This document shows, in pieces, positions 1 to 8,467 of a stretch of 40,247 nucleotides of DNA. Source of the stretch: JBDRHL01 sp043816955 (GTDB lineage: Bacteria > Planctomycetota > Phycisphaerae > Sedimentisphaerales > CAYZTY01); assembly GCA_043816955.1 (NCBI GenBank), contig JBDRHL010000169.1:1-40247 (forward strand). The letters are read 5' to 3'. The notes under the pieces are model-generated. The model made no database searches. It saw only the letters and a list, made by a program, of their open reading frames with translations, and had not been told where the DNA came from. How positions within the stretch are numbered: position 1 is the stretch's first letter; each line of letters opens with the position of its first letter. The translations under genes were made by a program, and so were the position numbers.

Positions 1-1
1 T

Positions 2-97
2 GCTACTGCCCGGAAGTTTTTGGGAATCATATATCAAACATTGAAGAACGACTGGATATTTGAGGATTTCCCAAACTTTGTAATCGCAAATACTTAA
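2..97 (+). CDS. C-terminal tail of an ORF cut by the left edge, possibly a transposase
   Basis: Frame 2 is open from the window edge to a TAA at 95-97 and gives 31 residues ending in FEDFPNFVIANT. The mix of aromatic, hydrophobic and charged residues looks like a real protein end, and its wording (ARKFLGIIYQTLKN) resembles the tails of some insertion-sequence transposases, perhaps IS110-like. That is an impression from memory and the fragment is too short to name. It points the same way as the methyltransferase that follows about 50 bases later. Confidence 0.35.
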   Translation, partial: ATARKFLGIIYQTLKNDWIFEDFPNFVIANT

Positions 98-146
98 CGT
101 AAAAATAAATGAAAATTGGAGTAGACTTTTAACATAGGAGATGGCC

Positions 147-890
147 ATGGGAATTACAGAAAAATACACAATCAGGGAAATGAGATCGAAGTTTTCGCTA
201 TCGGCTAGACGTATGGTGTGGCAGTTGTACCGATTTGAGAAGATAGTTGAGCCTGCTGGTATTACGGGTAGGCGGGTACTGGAGATTGGTGCGGGGACGG
301 GTATTTTCAGTTGCCTGCTGTCTCTGAGCGGTGCCAAAAGTGTTACGTCGCTGGAACCGGAGCTGGCAGGGCACAGCAACGGCGCATTCAAGCAGTTTTA
401 TTCAAATATAGCAGAGTTTGATCTGAGGAATATTTCACTTCTTAAGGAGACTTTTCAGGATTTTGGGGCATCAGACAATAGCTTTGACCTGATTTTGAGT
501 GTCGCATCGATCAATCACCTGGAAGAGAGTGCGTGTAAGGTTTTGCATCGCGACGCAGAGGCACAAAAAATATATCGTGATTTGTTTTTGAAATTTTATA
601 ATCTGCTGGACAAGGGCGGGAAGATTGTGATTTCGGATTGCGGACGACGGAACCTTTTTTCGTGGCCTGAAAAGTACCTGCATATGAAGAATCCTGTAGC
701 ACCAGATATAGAGTGGGCCAAGCACCAGCAGCCGAGTTTGTGGGCGAAGATGTTGAAGGAAACGGGTTTTGAAAAGGTTGATTGGAGGTGGTTGTTTCCG
801 TATAAATTTTACGGATTGGAGAAGTTTCTGAACAGCGCTGTGATGGCTTATGTGACAACATCGTTTTTTGTTTTGTCAGGCGAAAAATGA
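147..890 (+). CDS. Class I SAM-dependent methyltransferase
   Basis: This is a 247-residue methyltransferase of the Rossmann-fold type. The SAM-binding motif I, VLEIGAGTG, lies at residues 44-52. The acidic end of strand 2 (SLEPE) follows near residue 70, and a motif like the family's strand 4 (DLILSVASINHL) lies near 115-126. There is no signal peptide, so it should act in the cytoplasm. An ATG also exists at 141, but the AGGAG at 136-140 directly abuts it; the ATG at 147 has a normal 6-base spacing and is preferred. It is the first gene of a plus-strand polysaccharide cluster, so methylation of a sugar or a lipid-linked intermediate is plausible, but the substrate cannot be read from the sequence. 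Confidence 0.85.
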   Translation: MGITEKYTIREMRSKFSLSARRMVWQLYRFEKIVEPAGITGRRVLEIGAGTGIFSCLLSLSGAKSVTSLEPELAGHSNGAFKQFYSNIAEFDLRNISLLKETFQDFGASDNSFDLILSVASINHLEESACKVLHRDAEAQKIYRDLFLKFYNLLDKGGKIVISDCGRRNLFSWPEKYLHMKNPVAPDIEWAKHQQPSLWAKMLKETGFEKVDWRWLFPYKFYGLEKFLNSAVMAYVTTSFFVLSGEK

Positions 891-985
891 AATTTGTGTT
901 GGGGGTATTGGGGAAATGGATGAAGCTGTTAAACAGTGTCCGCTTAAGATCGAGATCTCTTAAAATACATCCGCCTCAAAAATAG
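887..985 (+). pseudogene. Short ORF, possible remnant of a hexapeptide-repeat acyltransferase
   Basis: A 32-codon ORF starts in an ATGA overlap with the methyltransferase stop and ends at TAG 983-985. Its basic N-terminus runs into SLKIHPPQK. Shifting one frame at the stop continues as NSTIIKGKCYGSI, which reads like the start of a left-handed beta-helix (hexapeptide) acyltransferase of the kind common in polysaccharide loci. The similarity then stops close to the start of the next gene. It may be a broken gene start left by a deletion, or chance. No function is claimed. Confidence 0.22.
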
Positions 986-1008
986 TACGATTATTAAGGG
1001 AAAATGCT

Positions 1009-2049
1009 ATGGCTCAATTACGACTTTCGACACAAGATTATCTGGATTCAAATGCATCAGGTCGTGCTTTTGCCATTATTCTGATCGTTTTATGTCATAT
1101 TCCAGCAACACACCGCTTCTGGGAACCTTTGAGTCCTTTTATAAGCGGGGGCAAACTGGCGGTATCATTATTCTGTTTTTACTCCGGCTTATTGTTACAA
1201 TACCAGTTGTATCATAAAAAGGGTAATTTTGAAATAAAGCCTTGGCTGCTGAAAAGATTCCTGAGACTTTATCCGTCATACTGGATTGGTCTGGCGGTTA
1301 CTCTTATTGTTTCATGTCTGCTGAAGAAAAAAGTTTATACACTTACTACGATATTTCTGAATTTTCTGGGCATACCTCTTCTTTTCGGTCAGCCGGTCAT
1401 CTCGGCAGGTTACGGCGGGCCGTATTGGTTTATATCACTTATTATACTCTGCTATATTTTGTTCATTTTTGTTAAAGATACTGAATATAAAGGTGTTCTG
1501 TTTTTTTTATCAATGTTATTGTCTTTGTCTGCTATTTATTTCAAGTCGGGCTTGAATTACCTGGCAGTGCTTGCATTTCCATCTTTTTTCTTGGGTCTTT
1601 TTTACGCAAAATTTCTGGATAAAAGGCAGAGCCCCAGCTTGGCGGTGAGCTTCATCACCACAGCGATGTTATTTGTCGTGTTGATCTTCTGCTATCGTTA
1701 TTCATATTTTATGAAGATACCAGATGAGTATAATCTTTATATTGAAATGCTTGGATGTGTCTGTTTATCAGTAATTGCCCTGTTTTTGTCATACTGCATC
1801 GGATATTTCTGTGTCTTTTTTAGAAAGTTCTCAAAGCGGCTGTTTAAATGCCTGACATGGCTTGGCACGGTTTCTTTTGGAGTTTATTGTATTCACGAGC
1901 CATTATTGATCATTCTTGAAAAACTAACGGCAGCAGATTTTGCCTGGTTTGGCTTGATTATTTATTTTTCTGCTGTTATAATTGCGTCGTATTTTCTGAG
2001 TAATCTGGAAAAAAGAATAAAGATTATATTCCGGCAAAAACCGTCCTAA
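1009..2049 (+). CDS. Acyltransferase-3 (OafA-like) integral membrane protein
   Basis: The 346-residue product is strongly hydrophobic with about ten predicted membrane helices. It has the marks of the acyltransferase-3 family: an early histidine in the first helix (VLCHIPATH), the RFLRLYPSYW motif near residues 83-92 that matches the family's R-x-x-R-x-x-P-x-Y block, and the C-terminal SFGVYCIHEPLL segment. Family members transfer acetyl or other acyl groups onto exported or lipid-linked polysaccharides. AAGGG at 996-1000 is 8 bases before the ATG. Its place between a methyltransferase and glycosyltransferases fits decoration of the polysaccharide made here. The acyl group is unknown. Confidence 0.85.
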   Translation: MAQLRLSTQDYLDSNASGRAFAIILIVLCHIPATHRFWEPLSPFISGGKLAVSLFCFYSGLLLQYQLYHKKGNFEIKPWLLKRFLRLYPSYWIGLAVTLIVSCLLKKKVYTLTTIFLNFLGIPLLFGQPVISAGYGGPYWFISLIILCYILFIFVKDTEYKGVLFFLSMLLSLSAIYFKSGLNYLAVLAFPSFFLGLFYAKFLDKRQSPSLAVSFITTAMLFVVLIFCYRYSYFMKIPDEYNLYIEMLGCVCLSVIALFLSYCIGYFCVFFRKFSKRLFKCLTWLGTVSFGVYCIHEPLLIILEKLTAADFAWFGLIIYFSAVIIASYFLSNLEKRIKIIFRQKPS

Positions 2050-2080
2050 GTTTTTGTTTTCATTCCAAGATGGATGATTA

Positions 2081-3988
2081 ATGGATGATTATATGAAGAA
2101 TGTGTTTGCCGAGATAAAGAAGGAGGGGGTATTTACCGGCAGAAGGTTAGTAATTTTTGCTGTTCTGCTTTTAACTTTCCATACTTTATTTGCCTTGGAT
2201 AAAAAAGGCGGTACATCGCAAAACAGCCATCAGATTTTTTCTAAAGCAAAATTTCGTAGCGGGCTTCTTGGTTTGGATAATTTTAATTTGCTTCCGGAAG
2301 TGTCTGAAAACGGCTTAAATGTCGCAATACTTGTTTTCAGGCATTTGAATTTCCCTATCACAACCGAGCAGAAGGTATTAATGTCAAAATGGGCTGAGCG
2401 ATGCGGCAGGTGTGGTTTGCAGTTATTACCCATCATAAACTTCTGGCATAGGGAATCTGTCTGGTACAAACCGGAATATTTCTATACTTTAAGAGGGAGA
2501 GAATTTGAAAACACTCCATGCCCATTCAATAAAAAGAATTATGAAAACCTTATTCACAACAGGATGATAGAGCTTGCAAAACTGTCAAACAGGCTGCCAA
2601 TACTGGGTGCTGAGATTGATACGGAGATGTATGGTGCTAATTTTGTGGCGTACGATGAGGTCTGTTATTGTGATGACTGCTGGAGGAGATTCCAGATTGA
2701 GTATGATTATATCCCGCACGTAGTTTCCGGGGAAAGAATGGAATACCTTTCCCAGACGAATAATAAGCAAAAATATATTGATTGTGCGAAAAAGCAGGTT
2801 ACTGATCTAGCGAGGCAAACACGTTCCGAGATTAGTAAGATTAATCCCAGTTTTTATATAGGTGTTGGTAAAGGCGACCAGTTGAACCCCTTCGTTGAGG
2901 GCTTAGTCAGGGGGTTCGGGACACCGGAAAATCCCGTTCTGATCTTCAGTCTGAGGACATATTCAACTGGGTACACACAATACATTCCTGAGACGATTCA
3001 ATATCTGAAGAGATTGAATATCAACTCAAAATTTCTTCCGGGGATATGGCAGGACAAAATTCCCATAGAAAAGCTTGCTGAAAATTATTACCATTGTGCC
3101 AAAAATTCGGATGGCTACTGGGTTTACCAGTTGGTGTCTCTGAATCCGGGGTTTAAGGAGCCTCTCAATGCTTCGCCGTCCAGCTACTGGGATGCTATTA
3201 AGGAAGCAAATTCAGAATTGGTTAAGCTTGAAGAAAATCCTCAATATACATCACATTTGGAGTTGAGTTCTTTTCAGTCACTCTTAGCTAAACCCGAAGA
3301 AAAACTAACGAATTCCGTTGAGGCCCTTGAATATGTAAGGCCTAATGCGGGAATGGTCCCGGAGTATGCTCCGCTTGAGTATCTGAAGGTAAATAAACTT
3401 GTCTTTGTTGCGGAAAAGAGGCAGATGATTAATTTTGTTTTTGAATTTGACAGCAAAAGCGGTGCGAAGGTTCATTATGGCGAAGTTACTTTATTGACAA
3501 GAAACGGAAAAACCCTGGCAAAGTCTCTGGCCTTACAGAATCAAAATGCCGGCATCAGTGTTACAGCGCCTTATTCAGGGAGCTATGCATTTATATTGAA
3601 CTCGGGTTATAATTCCCTTAAGGTTACAGAGTTTTCTCATCCTTACAGCAGCGATGCACACAAATGGCCTCAGACGCAACTGATAAGGCCTTTTGCGCCG
3701 ATATATCTTTACAAGCCTGCTGGACCAAGAAATGCAGAGCTTCAATTTTTTGTTGATGGTTTGCTGGAAGCTGTAAATATAAGAGTTACAAGTGAAGAAG
3801 GTCTATTGCTGACAGAGAAGGATATTCTGGGAAAAGAGGTAGTATCATTTGCTGTGCCGGAGAATGAAGGGATACTTATTCTGTCGGTAAAGCCGCTGGA
3901 GGGCGCCTATTTTGAGGATGTGATGGTAACAGCAATTTCTGGTTTAGGAAAATACATATCACAATTCAAAAACGGGCTTGTAAGATAA
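2081..3988 (+). CDS. Exported or membrane-anchored glycosidase-like barrel protein
   Basis: This 635-residue protein has a basic N-terminus and one hydrophobic segment (about 22-39), so it is a signal-anchored or secreted protein. Residues about 60-390 read like a TIM-barrel glycoside hydrolase: strand-like GLNVAILVF, an ILGAEIDTEMYG segment with possible catalytic acids near 178-182, and a CYCDDC cluster at 195-200 of the type seen in some uncharacterised barrel hydrolases. The last about 200 residues look like beta-sandwich modules. No exact family can be named. An alternative ATG lies at 2093; neither start has a clear ribosome site. The gene ends 4 bases before a GT4 gene, so it is cotranscribed with the polysaccharide genes and could trim or modify the exported polymer. 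Confidence 0.6.
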   Translation: MDDYMKNVFAEIKKEGVFTGRRLVIFAVLLLTFHTLFALDKKGGTSQNSHQIFSKAKFRSGLLGLDNFNLLPEVSENGLNVAILVFRHLNFPITTEQKVLMSKWAERCGRCGLQLLPIINFWHRESVWYKPEYFYTLRGREFENTPCPFNKKNYENLIHNRMIELAKLSNRLPILGAEIDTEMYGANFVAYDEVCYCDDCWRRFQIEYDYIPHVVSGERMEYLSQTNNKQKYIDCAKKQVTDLARQTRSEISKINPSFYIGVGKGDQLNPFVEGLVRGFGTPENPVLIFSLRTYSTGYTQYIPETIQYLKRLNINSKFLPGIWQDKIPIEKLAENYYHCAKNSDGYWVYQLVSLNPGFKEPLNASPSSYWDAIKEANSELVKLEENPQYTSHLELSSFQSLLAKPEEKLTNSVEALEYVRPNAGMVPEYAPLEYLKVNKLVFVAEKRQMINFVFEFDSKSGAKVHYGEVTLLTRNGKTLAKSLALQNQNAGISVTAPYSGSYAFILNSGYNSLKVTEFSHPYSSDAHKWPQTQLIRPFAPIYLYKPAGPRNAELQFFVDGLLEAVNIRVTSEEGLLLTEKDILGKEVVSFAVPENEGILILSVKPLEGAYFEDVMVTAISGLGKYISQFKNGLVR

Positions 3989-3992
3989 CGGA

Positions 3993-5162
3993 ATGGAATT
4001 ATGTAATTTTCTGAATAGAAGAATACGTGTTATGCATGTATTCAGCACGTGGGCTATGGGCGGGTCTGAAAGAATGTTAACCCACCTGATACCGAATTTT
4101 GATGAAAGCCGGTTTGAGTCGTGCCTGGTGTGTTTTAACAGCCCTTCCTTTGCCACACGTGAATGGGAGGCAGCGGGGATCAGGGTTATTTATCTGAATA
4201 TGGATAAACTTGTAAGCGTAAGGGGTTCAATCAGGATTTATCCTGTAATCAGGGATTTCAGGCCGGATGTACTTATGGTCTGGGGTTTGCGTGCCAACCT
4301 CATGACTCGTTTTGTGGCAGGGCTGTGCAGGGTTCCGGTACTGATCTCTCCGCAGAGAGGGGTGGAGGAATGGAAAGGCAGATTAGCGGTTTTTCTTGAA
4401 AAGGCTACCAGTGTTTTTGTGGATATGTATATTGGCAATGCCAAAGCCTGCTGCGAGATGCTTGCGAAAAGAGAAAGGATTCCCAGAAGGAAGCTTCATG
4501 TCATACCTAACGGTATAGATTTCAGGATTCCTGATGATGCGGAGCTGCAAGTTGAGGAGCTTAAAAAACAATATCATATACCGAGCGATCATATGGTTAT
4601 CGGGACGGTCGGCCGTCTTCATCCAATAAAAGGGCACGAATTTTTAATCCAGGCTGCCCAGTTGATTCTAAAGGAGTTTCCCAAGACCGTATTTATTTTC
4701 CTCGGTAAAGATGTGAGAAATGGTGAGCTGCAGAATATGGTTTTATTCAAAGGGCTGCAGGATAAAATCCTTTTCCCGGGTTACAGCAAGGATGTGGCTG
4801 TGTGGCTGAAATGTTTTGATATTTTTGTTCTTCCTTCGCTTTCAGAAGGAATGCCTGTGTCTGTACTTGAGGCGATGTATTGTGCGCTTCCTGTTGTTGC
4901 GACCGATGTTGGCGGGGTTGCCGAGGTGGTTGTTCATCAGGAAACGGGTATTCTCGTTCCGCCTGCTGATCCGGTTTTGCTGGCAAAAGAGATAAAGTAC
5001 TTATTAAATAATCCTGAAAGAAGGGATATATTGGGTCAAAACGGCAGGAACAGGGCGGAAAAGAATTTTACCGTTGAGATAATGGTAAAAAACTATCAGG
5101 ACATTTTTGTAAAATTGTTAAGCGAGGCGCTTTCGAAGAAAAAGCTGCCGACATGCGCATGA
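3993..5162 (+). CDS. GT4-family glycosyltransferase
   Basis: This is a 389-residue GT-B retaining glycosyltransferase. The N-terminal Rossmann half starts with VMHVFSTWAMGGSERML, where the GGSER glycine loop matches the GGAER motif of the family. The C-terminal half has a VGRLHPIKG nucleotide-sugar loop and the SEGMPVSVLEAM block, with the family's paired glutamates near residues 285 and 293. It has no membrane segment, so it is cytoplasmic or membrane-peripheral and adds a sugar from an NDP donor to a lipid-linked glycan. Its stop overlaps the start of the next glycosyltransferase, which points to translational coupling. Donor and acceptor cannot be deduced. Confidence 0.9.
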   Translation: MELCNFLNRRIRVMHVFSTWAMGGSERMLTHLIPNFDESRFESCLVCFNSPSFATREWEAAGIRVIYLNMDKLVSVRGSIRIYPVIRDFRPDVLMVWGLRANLMTRFVAGLCRVPVLISPQRGVEEWKGRLAVFLEKATSVFVDMYIGNAKACCEMLAKRERIPRRKLHVIPNGIDFRIPDDAELQVEELKKQYHIPSDHMVIGTVGRLHPIKGHEFLIQAAQLILKEFPKTVFIFLGKDVRNGELQNMVLFKGLQDKILFPGYSKDVAVWLKCFDIFVLPSLSEGMPVSVLEAMYCALPVVATDVGGVAEVVVHQETGILVPPADPVLLAKEIKYLLNNPERRDILGQNGRNRAEKNFTVEIMVKNYQDIFVKLLSEALSKKKLPTCA

Positions 5163-6355
5163 ATATGTTATCTTCGCTTGACAAAAAAAAGGTTCTTATA
5201 GTTGCAACAGTTCCGGAAACGGTTAATGCTTTTTTGCTGCCGTATATGAGGGAATTAGCCGCGTCAGGATGTGATGTTTACCTGGCGACGGGTGAGGGGG
5301 CGGAAATCTGCAATATTGACGGTATTGTTAAAAAGTATTACAAAGTGCCGCTTACGAGGAAGATGTCGCCGCTGGAGGATATGAGGGCGCTGTTAAGGAT
5401 TATCAGAATCTGCAGAAAGAATAGATTTGACTTAATCCACACCCATACTCTCAAAGCTTCTTTAATAGGTCAAGTAGCTGCAAGAATAGCAAATATCAAA
5501 GCCCGGTTTGAAACTGTGCATGGGACCAGGTATATGCCTGAGTTGCCGGTTGTTTCCAGGCTTGTGATTGTCTGGTCAGAAAGAATTGCAGCTAAGTTAT
5601 CGCAAAAAGTGTGGGTTTTGAATACAGAGGATTTTGACTTCTTTGAAAATCGGATTCACATATATGCCCCCAAGCTTGAATTGCTGAGCAGGGGCGGTAT
5701 CGGGGTTGATTTAATTAAATATCGTCCGGCATGTCTGAGTAATCATCAGAGGGCAGAATATAAGAAGAGGTTGAATTTGCCGGGTGACGGTTTTGTTGTT
5801 GGTTTTGTCGGCAGGCCGGTTGTTGATAAAGGCATCCTGGATTTGAGAACGGCCTGGGAAAAAGTTGTTTTGAAATGCAAGAATATCCGGCTATTGATAA
5901 TAGCCTGTGTTCTGGCAAGCGACAGATCTGAAGAGCTGATAAATATTGAAGAGCTGAAAACAATGAAGAACACTGTTGTTCTGACAAATCGGAATGATAT
6001 GCCGGAGTTGTATAATTGTATGGATATGCTGGTTCTTCCGAGTTATCGAGAAGGTTTTTCCCGTGTAATTCTGGAGGCATGCTCCTGTGGTCTGCCGGTT
6101 GTCACGACCGATGTGAGGGGCTGCAGGGATGCGATAGAAGACGGCGAAACAGGTTTTCTTGTACCTCCTAAAGCCCCGGGAAAATTAGCGGAAAAAATAA
6201 CGACACTTTTCAGGGATGGTGATTTGTGTGTGAAAATGGGCGCTGCTGCGAGGACTTATGCGGAGGGAAATTTCGATCAGAGACGGATTATTGACAGGAT
6301 AAATCGTACCTATCAGGAATATCTTTCAATTTCAGAAAATAGCGGAAAGGACTGA
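5159..6355 (+). CDS. GT4-family glycosyltransferase (CapM/PglA-like)
   Basis: The product has about 398 residues. The in-frame ATG at 5159 forms an ATGA overlap with the preceding stop; an ATG at 5153 is also possible. The N-terminal half contains LIHTHTLKASLIGQVAARIA, the HTHT-x-K block typical of CapM/PglA-like enzymes. The C-terminal half contains VGFVGRPVVDKG and REGFSRVILEAC with the E-x7-E pair near residue 296. It is expected to extend a lipid-linked oligosaccharide at the inner face of the membrane. It resembles the next gene in several blocks, so the two may be tandem paralogues with different sugar specificities. The next gene starts immediately after its stop. Confidence 0.88.
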   Translation: MNMLSSLDKKKVLIVATVPETVNAFLLPYMRELAASGCDVYLATGEGAEICNIDGIVKKYYKVPLTRKMSPLEDMRALLRIIRICRKNRFDLIHTHTLKASLIGQVAARIANIKARFETVHGTRYMPELPVVSRLVIVWSERIAAKLSQKVWVLNTEDFDFFENRIHIYAPKLELLSRGGIGVDLIKYRPACLSNHQRAEYKKRLNLPGDGFVVGFVGRPVVDKGILDLRTAWEKVVLKCKNIRLLIIACVLASDRSEELINIEELKTMKNTVVLTNRNDMPELYNCMDMLVLPSYREGFSRVILEACSCGLPVVTTDVRGCRDAIEDGETGFLVPPKAPGKLAEKITTLFRDGDLCVKMGAAARTYAEGNFDQRRIIDRINRTYQEYLSISENSGKD

Positions 6356-7528
6356 ATGGACTCCAAGGCACCCCCAAAAAACAGTGTTATTCATATTGTC
6401 GGTAATTCCAAATTCGGGGGCGGTACTACAGTAATCTTTTCTCTCATTGAAATGGCCAGGCGGCATGGATGGGATGCCGCTATTTTGTCGGATGATCCTG
6501 TTACAGTAGAGGCTGCGGGAAAACTCGGCATAGACGTTGTGGAATTTCATGGGATTATCAGGCCCATACGGCCATGGGTAGATATTAAAGCGGCACTGCG
6601 TCTGTCGGAACTTCTTCGTGCCAGAAAGGATACGGTTGTTCATACACACACATTGAAAGGTGGTCTTGTAGGCAGGTGGGCAGCCAGAAAAGCGGGCGTG
6701 CCGATAATCATACATCATAGTCATGGATGGAGTTTTCAGGACGGATCTGTCATAAGAAAAGAGATCATGGCAATACTTGAGAGGTGGGGGGCAGGATACT
6801 GCGATCATATCATATCTGTCAACCAGATCGATATTGACTGGGCATTGCGGAAAAAATTTGGTGCTGCGGATAAATTTACGTATATACCCAATGGTTTATG
6901 CAGGGAAGAAATTGACAATGTAAAACCTACGGATCGCAGTGAATTGTTAAGGTTGATAGATGCACCGGAGGATTGTGTAATACTGACTATTGTCGGAAGG
7001 CTTTTCTCTGAGAAAGGGCATCCGTGGCTGTTTGAGGCCCTTGCGGACCTTCGAGACAGGAACATCAAGCCTGTTCACCTGGTTGTTCTTGGTGATGGGC
7101 CTCACAGAGATTTATACGAAAAACTTATTAAGAAAAATAATATATCAAATTATGTTCATATACTGGGGCACAGGCCGGATTGCAGGACAGTTGCGAAGGC
7201 GTGTGATATTTTTGTTTTACCGAGTCTGAGAGAAGGTCATTCCATCAGTGTCATCGAGGCTATGGGACTGGGGTTGCCTATAATTGCAACTGATATTCGG
7301 GGCATTAATAATTCCGTCTGTCATGAGCAACAGGGTTTGTTGATTCCTCCGCGAGACAGCAAAGCCCTTGCGAATGCGATTTACAGGTTAATCCAGGATC
7401 CTGATCTGGCGTATAATCTTGGAAAACGAGCAAGAGAGAAATTTCTTCAGGAATTTACAGAAGAAAAAATGCTTTCGAGTACCTGGCAGGTTTACGAAAA
7501 TCTCATGAAAGAAAAAGGTATGGTTTAG
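6356..7528 (+). CDS. GT4-family glycosyltransferase
   Basis: The ATG follows the previous TGA with no gap, and the product is 390 residues. The glycine loop GNSKFGGGTTV opens the N-terminal Rossmann half, and VHTHTLKGGLVGRWAARKAG repeats the block seen in the preceding gene. TIVGRLFSEKGHPW and REGHSISVIEAMGLG (E-x7-E near residue 292) form the donor-binding half. It is the last of three contiguous GT4 genes, so at least three sugars may be added by this operon. A minus-strand gene converges on it 52 bases downstream, and I see no convincing terminator in that gap. Confidence 0.9.
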   Translation: MDSKAPPKNSVIHIVGNSKFGGGTTVIFSLIEMARRHGWDAAILSDDPVTVEAAGKLGIDVVEFHGIIRPIRPWVDIKAALRLSELLRARKDTVVHTHTLKGGLVGRWAARKAGVPIIIHHSHGWSFQDGSVIRKEIMAILERWGAGYCDHIISVNQIDIDWALRKKFGAADKFTYIPNGLCREEIDNVKPTDRSELLRLIDAPEDCVILTIVGRLFSEKGHPWLFEALADLRDRNIKPVHLVVLGDGPHRDLYEKLIKKNNISNYVHILGHRPDCRTVAKACDIFVLPSLREGHSISVIEAMGLGLPIIATDIRGINNSVCHEQQGLLIPPRDSKALANAIYRLIQDPDLAYNLGKRAREKFLQEFTEEKMLSSTWQVYENLMKEKGMV

Positions 7529-7580
7529 ATGTGATGGTAACTGCAGGATTGGGTGCTATTGCAGAAACGTTGTATCCGGT

Positions 7581-8189
7581 TCATTTGAAATCCTTCACAT
7601 ATCGGTGCATCTGCCTTCCCTGCGGGGTGGTAAATGTGGTTTCAATAGTCCAGCCCGATCTTTGATAAAATGCGTTGATTATTTCGTTTTCGTTGGCGTC
7701 AGTTGTGAGGTAACATCCACGAATGGCGGTTTTTTCAATTTCTTTAACCCAGTTTTCAACCAAAGCCCTTCCAATTCCATGCCGCTGCTCAGCAGGATCA
7801 ACGCATATCGATGCCAGATATGCACGATCAGGGCCTTTGGGTGCATTGCCGCGGAACCAGGCGGCGCGGATAATACGAAAAATGATTCTGGGTTTTCTCA
7901 GGATAGCCGGCACAGCGGCCAATCCGAAGACCCACCACTTTTTTATGAATAATTCTCTGAAAAAAGTTTCGGGATCGATTTGTCCAATAATTATTCCTAT
8001 TGGTTTTTCGTTTTTCTTGTTTTCCGCAACGAGAGCCACACCATTTGAATTATTAAGAAATGATTCATAATAAAGCTTCAGAAAGGTTGGCCCCAGACTT
8101 GATAAGAAAAAGCCTTCAAAGGCCCGGATATGAAGATTAACAACATCCTTGATATGTCGTGCTTCAAGCGGTATTATCCGAAATTCCAT
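7581..8189 (-). CDS. GNAT-family N-acetyltransferase
   Basis: The 202-residue product has the GNAT fold order. Its acetyl-CoA binding motif A is visible as LASICVDPAEQRHGIGRALV, where QRHGIG matches the Q/R-x-x-G-x-G/A loop. The end, AFYQRSGWTIET, matches the usual motif B region. A basic stretch (LRKPRIIFRIIRAAW) precedes motif A. It is transcribed against its neighbours, so it has its own promoter. In this setting it could acetylate an amino sugar, for example the product of the nearby aminotransferase, but GNAT substrates cannot be read from sequence. Confidence 0.8.
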   Translation of the reverse strand: MEFRIIPLEARHIKDVVNLHIRAFEGFFLSSLGPTFLKLYYESFLNNSNGVALVAENKKNEKPIGIIIGQIDPETFFRELFIKKWWVFGLAAVPAILRKPRIIFRIIRAAWFRGNAPKGPDRAYLASICVDPAEQRHGIGRALVENWVKEIEKTAIRGCYLTTDANENEIINAFYQRSGWTIETTFTTPQGRQMHRYVKDFK

Positions 8190-8467
8190 GTTTTTCTCTT
8201 GCAGACTATAAACTGTATATTCTACGGGAATATCACATGGATTTATACTGCATTATGAGAGAAGATTCAACTGCGAAAAGGCGGTTTTTACTGTGGTGCC
8301 GGCATTGGGTTTGTCGATATACAGCCTGAAGTCAGGTATTCTGCAGTTTTGCAGAAGAATATATGGGCGGATATCTATTGAGAATTACTATTCTGAAACA
8401 ATTTTCCGGATGAGATACGGATGCCAAAAGGTTATACTGGGTGGTGCAGAAGGGACCTAATAGAATC
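8190..8467 (+). other. Divergent spacer before the aminotransferase; no gene recognised
   Basis: This stretch separates the minus-strand GNAT gene from the plus-strand aminotransferase and should hold both promoters, although I find no convincing pair of boxes. One frame is open without a start codon from 8212 to TAA 8458-8460; its translation is not recognisable and could be decayed coding sequence. A small perfect inverted repeat (CTGCA/TGCAG) occupies 8341-8354. Confidence 0.4.

Noticed and set aside
7540..7566. CTGCA/TGCAG inverted repeat between the third glycosyltransferase and the GNAT gene
   Set aside because: Only five base pairs with a long loop and no T-run, so not supported as a terminator.
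8212..8460. 83-codon open frame upstream of the aminotransferase
   Set aside because: No start codon or ribosome site at its left end and no recognisable family; kept only as a note on the spacer.
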